Source: a virus
Length of the DNA stretch: 21,036 nt
Reading direction: 5' to 3' (one strand)
Virus record (IMG/VR): IMGVR_UViG_3300035698_006287
Span: 1-21,036 of that record
Below, piece by piece: positions 16,895-21,036 of this stretch (the first letter of the stretch is position 1; each line of letters begins with the position of its first letter). The position numbers and the translations under genes were made by a program. The notes beneath the pieces were generated by a model. The model was not told the origin of the DNA. It did not search any database and worked only from the letters and a program-made list of their open reading frames with translations.

Positions 16895-18427
16895 TCACGC
16901 TATGTTTCCAAATATACTATAATCGGTCTCAGCCATTCTTGGCAAATCATTATAATACGATTTAAAGTGACCCGGACGGTCATCGAGTGCCGAGTACCCA
17001 AAAGCTGTGGAACCATGACTAGACCAATCATGTCTGGGCGTATTTCTAAATACCCTTAACTTATTATCGAACTCTCTCTGATAATTGTAAAGACATTCAA
17101 TCCCACGCTCACACTTGGTGACATCTATATAAGATGTGCGAAGCCTGGTCCGCGTCGCTTGGATCCTATCACTGACTGCTTGTCTCGGTTGAATCTGTAC
17201 CGTAAGTCCCATGCTCTCTGCAACCTCTTGTCTACTTTGCCCACTTCCGAATTCTCTCACCCTTCCATCGTGCGGCCATACGTGCTTACCATAACTGTAA
17301 GGCTTCTCGTTGATTACTTTATAGTAATGCTCAAGTCCTTTCCCTCGGTTCTCGTAATAATCTATGTAGTGCCAATTAGGACCAACTTTCTGTCTGAACC
17401 AAATTACAGTTTGGTCATTCACACCAAGATCCCAAAAGGTATCGACAGGATGCCCTGGATGCCAAGGAACGTGGGTGATTTGATCGTTCTTCCTTATATC
17501 AGCTAAGATCTCACCGAAGTAAGCACCTATGATCGCGGCGGTGAAGTCACACTCGAGTTCCTGATTTCGTTCTGATTCCGTCATGTCCAGAACCATTTCA
17601 TCCATCTCATCTCTATCAAGAATTCCAGTCTCACTTGCCTTGTGTATGATCGAGTACCATTGCGCACTGGCACGGTACTTTCTATATTCGTTGTACTTCT
17701 CTCTTTCAATATTTGGAACTGCCCCTAAAATCTCTTTTAACTTTACTTCGGGTAAGTGTTGATGTATGCCGTTGTCCTTATCAAACTGTAAAACCCACCG
17801 CTTCATTTCCGCAACATCAAAAGCACGTTCATAGTACTGGGCAAATGCCATCGCATCTTGTGCCGCTCTATACCTTAAGTAGAAATGATTCTGCCCCTTG
17901 GGTGTTCCAATAAAAATAGACCAGCCTTTTCTATCAGCTAAAGCAGGTCTTACAATCTGACCCCAAACAATCGGATCACATTGTGCGAACTCATCTAGAA
18001 TCCCACCATCCAAGTAGATCCCTCTAATAGCTTCTGGGTCATCGGAACCAATACACATCAATTTAATTTGATCTGCTTCGTAACTCCTCCCCTGAACAAT
18101 TCTCTTAGGTCTATCGAGATAAACCGTCAACTCTGTCTTATTTGGATTGTACCCTGGAAGATCTTTAGTGAACTGATTAAGAGGATCCCACGCAATTCGT
18201 TTAGCCTGTTTGTATGTTGGAGCAATGTAAGCGTACTGAGGATTATATAGATTATTATGAACCGCCCTATCAATCATCTCATTAAGAGAGAATATAGTCT
18301 TACCAAAACGACGGTGACATACAAGTACATTATGCCGATGAAGATCACCATGCAAATCGTTTTGCAAAGGTCTCGGCACATAACCAGTACTGACTTCTTT
18401 AACAATCGCTTCACTTACTTGATTCAT
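16895..18427 (-). CDS. Terminase large subunit (DNA packaging motor)
   Basis: 510 residues. The ATPase part shows the Walker A-like CHRRFGKT (37-44), the Walker B GGILDEFA with Asp145-Glu146, and the coupling segment IFIGTPKG (171-178). The nuclease part has the acidic sites WDLGVND (Asp333), PHDG (386-388) and HDWSSHGSTAFGYSA (466-480), as in RNase H-type terminases. Between GTPKG...YRAAQ and WYSIIHKASETGIL there is an extra, largely helical stretch at about residues 193-257 that I do not expect in close relatives. The gene overlaps the preceding coiled-coil gene by 17 bases. The motor cuts and pumps DNA into the head through the portal. The host-side partner is the small terminase encoded upstream. 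Confidence 0.95.
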   Translation of the reverse strand: MNQVSEAIVKEVSTGYVPRPLQNDLHGDLHRHNVLVCHRRFGKTIFSLNEMIDRAVHNNLYNPQYAYIAPTYKQAKRIAWDPLNQFTKDLPGYNPNKTELTVYLDRPKRIVQGRSYEADQIKLMCIGSDDPEAIRGIYLDGGILDEFAQCDPIVWGQIVRPALADRKGWSIFIGTPKGQNHFYLRYRAAQDAMAFAQYYERAFDVAEMKRWVLQFDKDNGIHQHLPEVKLKEILGAVPNIEREKYNEYRKYRASAQWYSIIHKASETGILDRDEMDEMVLDMTESERNQELECDFTAAIIGAYFGEILADIRKNDQITHVPWHPGHPVDTFWDLGVNDQTVIWFRQKVGPNWHYIDYYENRGKGLEHYYKVINEKPYSYGKHVWPHDGRVREFGSGQSRQEVAESMGLTVQIQPRQAVSDRIQATRTRLRTSYIDVTKCERGIECLYNYQREFDNKLRVFRNTPRHDWSSHGSTAFGYSALDDRPGHFKSYYNDLPRMAETDYSIFGNIA

Positions 18428-18686
18428 TCTTCTTTCCCATTAAAACTTGAAATCCCCTCTTAAGGATAGTATCTCTAGCAGAGTTAGCTCGATTTTTGAG
18501 CATTCTGATTTCTACCTTAAGTCTTTGGTTCTCAATTTGTAATGAGGTTAAATCTTTAATCGTAGCTAATGCTGCTGATAACTTCTGCTTATACTGCCCT
18601 AGTTCACTAATATCCTTCTTCTCTTGTACGGCAATATCGACAAGCTTACCGTGCTGGTTAAGCACACGCTCATTGTGTTGATGCAT
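18411..18686 (-). CDS. Coiled-coil protein between the terminase subunits
   Basis: 91 residues with AAGGA before the ATG, starting two bases after the small terminase stop and overlapping the large terminase start by 17 bases. Heptad-like leucine/isoleucine spacing runs through KQKLSAALATIKDLTSLQIENQRLKVEIRMLKN (about 32-65), a good coiled coil, with a basic C-terminus (LKRGFQVLMGKKNESSK). No membrane segment or signal is present, so it is not a spanin. Location suggests a packaging accessory factor or DNA-binding partner of terminase, but no family is recognised. Confidence 0.7.
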   Translation of the reverse strand: MHQHNERVLNQHGKLVDIAVQEKKDISELGQYKQKLSAALATIKDLTSLQIENQRLKVEIRMLKNRANSARDTILKRGFQVLMGKKNESSK

Positions 18687-18688
18687 AA

Positions 18689-19279
18689 CTATTCCTTGTT
18701 ACTTCGATTAATTCCAGTGTTGATATTAAAAACTACAGGAAGGTCTTTGTCACCTACAACTTGTGTCTTATGTCCGAACTCATCAGGATTGTCTTTCTCC
18801 GCTAGGTACTTTAATTGCTTAAACTTTAAGGTCATGCCCGGAGCTTCTTCCTTACTAACATGTTTGTCCATGGCATTCTTTTCTATCTCATCCCGGTAAA
18901 TCTCAGCTCTAGCTTTCTTGGCCAGATCTATTGCTCTGGAAATGGAAGGGTATTCCCCACGCCACCTATATAAAGTAGCAATGGACGGCATTCCCTCCTG
19001 TTTGCAAATATCAGTTAATCGCTTTCCTTCCATAATTCCTTGACAAATAATATCCGTAAAGACAGGGGAGTAACGCCAAACAAGCTTTCGACCGGTCCGT
19101 GCGCTAAGGTGCTCGTCGCGCGTGACCACCAGCTTCTCATGCTCGGAAATATCCTTCTTGTCTAGAATGTCTCCGGTTACTCGGTCAATTGCCCAGACCT
19201 CACGGTCATGTCTTTCATAAATAATGTTAGGGGAATCATCAGTCTCGGCTTCAACTACTTCGGGTAGATTTTCTGTCAT
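18689..19279 (-). CDS. Terminase small subunit-like protein (Sf6-type helix-turn-helix)
   Basis: 196 residues. The helix-turn-helix region RYSPVFTDIICQGIMEGKRL, then TDICKQEGMPSIATLYRW (69-106), has the pattern of Sf6-type small terminases: I-C-x-x-I-x-x-G-x-x-L, then ICxxxGMPSxxTLYRW, and a long helix (120-135) after it. The first 60 residues are acidic and unlike the core. The ATG at 19277-19279 has no Shine-Dalgarno sequence, and a TAG lies in frame just upstream, so no earlier ATG start is possible. A terminator-like hairpin ends about 14 bases upstream. It recognises the packaging site in concatemeric DNA and hands it to the large terminase. Confidence 0.85.
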   Translation of the reverse strand: MTENLPEVVEAETDDSPNIIYERHDREVWAIDRVTGDILDKKDISEHEKLVVTRDEHLSARTGRKLVWRYSPVFTDIICQGIMEGKRLTDICKQEGMPSIATLYRWRGEYPSISRAIDLAKKARAEIYRDEIEKNAMDKHVSKEEAPGMTLKFKQLKYLAEKDNPDEFGHKTQVVGDKDLPVVFNINTGINRSNKE

Positions 19280-19293
19280 AATAAAATGCTAAC

Positions 19294-19327
19294 AAAAAAC
19301 CCTTCTAGACGCAAATCTAAAAGGGTT
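19294..19327 (-). terminator. Intrinsic terminator between the DUF5675 gene and small terminase
   Basis: On the minus strand a stem of seven pairs (AACCCTT/AAGGGTT), then a 1x1 mismatch and four more pairs (TCTA/TAGA) around a six-base loop, is followed by TTTTTT. The T-tract overlaps the end of the stem. It would stop transcripts entering from the DUF5675 gene, unless an antiterminator acts. Confidence 0.75.
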
Positions 19328-19368
19328 CCTGTATCGGAGAACGATGATTATGAACAACCACCGTAACA

Positions 19369-19776
19369 TCAATATACTATAAGTTCAAAAAAATCCGTGT
19401 CTGCCATGCGGTGCATGAACTTCCTAAAGGTAACTCCAGAATTAATAAGGGTAAGCTTCTTGTGGTCCGATAACTTCCAAAGCGATTCGCCCAATAAAAT
19501 ACAGCCCGCCGTATCGTGTACCGTGTTCCCTGCGTGAAACAAAATGTGACTCCGCTCCGGAACCTTAACCTCAAAGGTCTCCTTAAATCTGGGACTGATT
19601 ACCCGATCGCAAGAATATGCTTTATCCACTGTCATTGGGATGCAGGACACGTTCAGAGCATTATCCTTATAAGGAAGCTCCAAAGTGCAGCAGAAGGGCA
19701 CCTCGTTAACCAGGAGAAGCCCTAGCGTGCCGCGTGCCGTGCGTGTCGTTATATGTAGTTGTAGCTGTGGTGCCAT
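19369..19776 (-). CDS. DUF5675-family protein, possible peptidoglycan/lysis role
   Basis: 135 residues from the ATG at 19774-19776. This start is preferred to an in-frame ATG at 19854 because the family-like sequence begins here (MAPQLQLHITTRTARGTLG) and AAAGGA lies about ten bases upstream. The extra 26 residues of the longer frame have no binding site. The C-terminal core SHILFHAGNTVHDTAGCIL, then LGESLWKL, resembles the DUF5675 family, with a His-x-Gly-Asn and a Gly-Cys pair (His81, Asn84, Asp88, Cys92). The arrangement is reminiscent of L,D-transpeptidases. No signal peptide is present. It lies alone before the terminator, outside the structural genes. Function is inferred only from the family's typical phage setting. 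Confidence 0.75.
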   Translation of the reverse strand: MAPQLQLHITTRTARGTLGLLLVNEVPFCCTLELPYKDNALNVSCIPMTVDKAYSCDRVISPRFKETFEVKVPERSHILFHAGNTVHDTAGCILLGESLWKLSDHKKLTLINSGVTFRKFMHRMADTDFFELIVY

Positions 19777-19914
19777 AAAAAGGAAGTCCTTTAAAAGTGC
19801 CGAGGTACTGGGTAGGTTGATACTTTTCGCTCGGCGCTCGGTAATAGTACACATGTTGTAAGATGCACGGTACTCGGGACAGTAGCAAAATATTATTCAA
19901 TAGCCAAGCATAAC

Positions 19915-19926
19915 AGTCTCGAGACT
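19915..19926. repeat. Perfect 12-bp palindrome AGTCTCGAGACT
   Basis: An exact palindrome sits two bases before the first GTAC-N7-GTAC dyad (19928-19942), so the two may form one composite protein-binding site. Confidence 0.6.
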
Positions 19927-19927
19927 A

Positions 19928-19942
19928 GTACGATATTAGTAC
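19928..19942. promoter_or_regulatory. GTAC-N7-GTAC dyad, copy 1 (GTACGATATTAGTAC)
   Basis: One of three 15-bp elements with consensus GTACKATMTTMGTAC. It is the copy nearest the late operon, about 150 bases upstream of the preferred DUF5675 start. Candidate operator for a dimeric regulator. Confidence 0.5.
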
Positions 19943-20032
19943 CTATGTATTGCTGCTACGAGTCATAGTATATTCTATTTTTATCACAAGTGAGTATTCG
20001 CGAAATAAAGAACGCGCGTACCGAGCTACTTT

Positions 20033-20046
20033 GGGGGGTACCCCCC
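20033..20046. repeat. Perfect 14-bp palindrome GGGGGGTACCCCCC
   Basis: Six G, TA, six C: an exact palindrome in otherwise mixed sequence. No T-tract adjoins it on either strand, so it is not a standard terminator. Confidence 0.6.
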
Positions 20047-20061
20047 GACAAATACATTGCA

Positions 20062-20083
20062 CCGCGGTCCGCGGACCTTTTTT
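20062..20083 (+). terminator. Possible intrinsic terminator, plus strand
   Basis: CCGCGGTCCGCGG forms a five-pair G/C stem, or GGTC/GACC with a CGCG loop, followed by TTTTTT at 20078-20083. It would end a short plus-strand RNA from the control region. No obvious promoter for such an RNA was found, so this is tentative. Confidence 0.4.
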
Positions 20084-20246
20084 AAAGACCCACGTTTCGG
20101 GGCATTAGTGAGGTGCTGAAAACCCTAGCGACGCGCTGCTCGGCACACGGTGCGGTGCCTTATCATAGTACGCACGTAGATACGGAGCTGGGTAAATAAC
20201 TTACATTACGCATGGTCAATATCGTGCTCGAGTCATGGTGCGTTAT

Positions 20247-20308
20247 GAGCACGCCCCTAAGTGCTTGATACCCTTGGGTTTTTTGTCCAAAAAACAGGGC
20301 GTGTGCTC
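20247..20308. repeat. Long imperfect inverted repeat with A/T-tract core
   Basis: Outer arms GAGCAC-GCCCC (20247-20257) and AGGGCGTGTGCTC (20296-20308) pair with a two-base bulge. The inside holds an exact repeat GTTTTTTG-TC-CAAAAAAC (20278-20295) with T- and A-tracts. It could be a bidirectional terminator, a structured RNA or an extruding cruciform. Confidence 0.5.
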
Positions 20309-20355
20309 CGTGCTCCAGGGGTAGCCAACTCCGTAGAGTAACCCCTCTCTAACTG

Positions 20356-20384
20356 GTACTATATTCGTACCGCTATGCACCATA
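20356..20384. promoter_or_regulatory. GTAC-N7-GTAC dyad, copy 2, with ATGCACCATA
   Basis: GTACTATATTCGTAC (20356-20370) is followed four bases later by ATGCACCATA (20375-20384). The same bipartite arrangement recurs at 20556-20581, starting exactly 200 bases later. Confidence 0.55.
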
Positions 20385-20396
20385 AAATGGATACCT

Positions 20397-20420
20397 CTCT
20401 CTTTACTATAGAATAGAGAG
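20397..20420. repeat. Inverted repeat CTCTCT ... AGAGAG
   Basis: CTCTCT and AGAGAG arms flank about 12 bases that themselves contain CTATAG. It lies 13 bases after copy 2 of the bipartite repeat. Purpose unknown. Confidence 0.4.
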
Positions 20421-20555
20421 TAGTAGAGCGCAGTAGCATGCGCCGTGCGCCAAGTAGAATGAAAACAGTAACATACCCCCGCGCTCCACCATCCCATTTA
20501 GCGAGCACACCATCAGCACGCGAGCACGCACATTTCAAGCACTTACACCAAAACA

Positions 20556-20581
20556 GTACGATCTTCGTACAATGCACCATA
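20556..20581. promoter_or_regulatory. GTAC-N7-GTAC dyad, copy 3, with ATGCACCATA
   Basis: GTACGATCTTCGTAC has exact arms GTACGA/TCGTAC around three bases, the most symmetrical of the three copies. ATGCACCATA follows at 20572-20581. It ends 28 bases before the -35 of the promoter for the 20703 gene, a typical place for an activator or co-operative repressor site. Confidence 0.6.
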
Positions 20582-20609
20582 TAACATTTACACGTAGTAT
20601 CAACCCCAT

Positions 20610-20638
20610 TTGACACACGTCGCATAATGATGCATAAT
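20610..20638 (+). promoter_or_regulatory. Sigma-70 promoter for the 20703 gene
   Basis: Perfect -35 TTGACA (20610-20615), 17-base spacer, -10 CATAAT (20633-20638, five of six). The start would be near 20645, leaving a leader of about 58 bases. The 10-mer ACACGTCGCA occurs in the spacer (20615-20624) and again at 20647-20656, spaced 32 bp or about three helical turns. This suggests a repressor binding the same face on both sides of the -10. Confidence 0.8.
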
Positions 20639-20702
20639 GCAAATCAACACGTCGCACCCAAATCTTACATCAATAAAAACGCGACTTAAATAGGAGTACT
20701 AC

Positions 20703-21005
20703 ATGAACAACTTTACAGATTATCTTAAACTAGTAGGCATTGCAGCAACGACTATCCTTTTCTTTTTATTGGTAACTACCAACGGTCACGCGGCATGCAG
20801 CCTGACACTTACCAAATTGAACCCATCGACCAAGAGTGCTTACTTAGACGGTGTGTCAATCAGTGAGAAGATACAGTCGGCCATCTCTAAGCATTGCAAT
20901 GTTACGGTAAGGGCAATGAACTTTGAGGAAAGACTTGTACATGAAAAGGCAGCGTATGAGCGGAAATTGAATAGACTAAACAAAATGAAAGGGTTCTATA
21001 AGTAG
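20703..21005 (+). CDS. Small exported protein of unknown function
   Basis: 100 residues, the only convincing plus-strand gene here. GGAG lies eight bases before the ATG. The first 30 residues form a Sec signal peptide: a short N-region (MNNFTDYLK), a hydrophobic core (LVGIAATTILFFLLVTT) and the cut motif GHA-A near residue 30. The mature part is about 70 residues, with Cys at the start (ACSLTL) and near residue 65 (SKHCNV) that could form one disulfide, then a basic, helical tail (ERKLNRLNKMKGFYK). It is not a good lipobox. It is likely periplasmic, possibly an early host-takeover or superinfection-exclusion factor. No family is recognised. A conserved promoter with operator-like repeats suggests tight control. 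Confidence 0.75.
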   Translation: MNNFTDYLKLVGIAATTILFFLLVTTNGHAACSLTLTKLNPSTKSAYLDGVSISEKIQSAISKHCNVTVRAMNFEERLVHEKAAYERKLNRLNKMKGFYK

Positions 21006-21036
21006 GATGGACGTGGTCTTACTTTAGATTTGTGAA

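Larger units (their letters stand above)
19777..20702. other. Palindrome-rich control region without a convincing gene
   Basis: About 0.93 kb between the divergent genes. Two small minus-strand frames exist (20243-20497 and 20359-20625) but overlap each other, lack binding sites and have odd composition. The region holds many GTAC words, perfect palindromes at 19915-19926 and 20033-20046, a possible plus-strand terminator near 20062-20083, a long imperfect hairpin (20247-20308) and the promoter for the 20703 gene. Part of the early regulatory region is a reasonable reading; an origin or packaging signal is also possible. Confidence 0.6.

Noticed and set aside
19777-19854. Longer start for the DUF5675 gene
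   Set aside because: No binding site precedes it and the added residues do not resemble the family.
19966-19990. Minus-strand late promoter (TATACT at 19966-19971)
   Set aside because: No acceptable -35 box lies at 15 to 19 bases upstream, so the late promoter remains unlocated.
20243-20625. Two overlapping minus-strand frames of 84 and 88 codons in the control region
   Set aside because: They overlap in different frames, have no ribosome binding site, and show Cys/Trp/His-rich composition with no recognisable pattern.
20637-20693. 18-codon upstream peptide ending at the 20703 gene's binding site
   Set aside because: Its ATG overlaps the -10 box, upstream of the predicted transcription start, so it would not be in the message.
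19855-20702. tRNA gene or CRISPR-like array in the control region
   Set aside because: No cloverleaf with anticodon arm was found, and the repeats are too few and unevenly spaced for an array.

Overview
The window is the virion-structural half of a tailed double-stranded DNA phage with a podovirus (short-tail) plan, plus a divergent control region. Genes follow the late order of T7, read right to left on the minus strand: terminase, portal, scaffold, capsid, tail tube A, tail tube B, gp13-, gp14-, gp15- and gp16-like virion proteins, then tail proteins. The capsid block resembles Bordetella phage BPP-1: a 315-residue capsid protein, a Bbp16-like candidate cement protein behind it and a Bbp19-like small protein after the portal. 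The host cannot be named. Sec-type signal peptides and a T7-type internal core suggest a Gram-negative bacterium. No integrase, polymerase, repressor, holin or classical endolysin lies inside the window, so lifestyle is undetermined.

Layout, right to left. (1) 20703-21005, plus strand: a small exported protein with its own near-consensus sigma-70 promoter (20610-20638). (2) 19777-20702: about 0.9 kb without a convincing gene, packed with short palindromes. It holds three copies of a 15-bp dyad of form GTAC-N7-GTAC and a 10-mer repeated around the promoter -10. (3) 19369-19776, minus: a DUF5675-family protein, followed by an intrinsic terminator just before the small terminase gene. (4) 18689-14578, minus: small terminase, a coiled-coil protein, large terminase, a basic unknown, the portal and a Bbp19-like protein. 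(5) 14568-12045, minus: scaffold, an internal promoter overlapping an inverted repeat, major capsid protein and candidate cement protein. The last two share a leader element at identical spacing. (6) 11993-8730, minus: tail tube A, tail tube B and a gp13-like acetyltransferase-fold protein. (7) 8728-3132, minus: three internal virion (core) proteins. (8) 3081-1, minus: a repeat-bearing tail or appendage protein, then a long open reading frame running off the left edge. It has a signal peptide and looks like a fibre or carbohydrate-binding protein.

The late genes are nearly contiguous, with gaps of a few bases or short overlaps and good ribosome binding sites, so they are probably one long operon. 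Local adjustment is suggested by the capsid promoter, the GC-rich hairpin after the cement gene and the terminator before the small terminase. The most unusual points are the signal peptide on the fibre-like protein, the palindrome-rich control region, the promoter/hairpin overlap before the capsid gene, and a roughly 60-residue extra segment in the large terminase.
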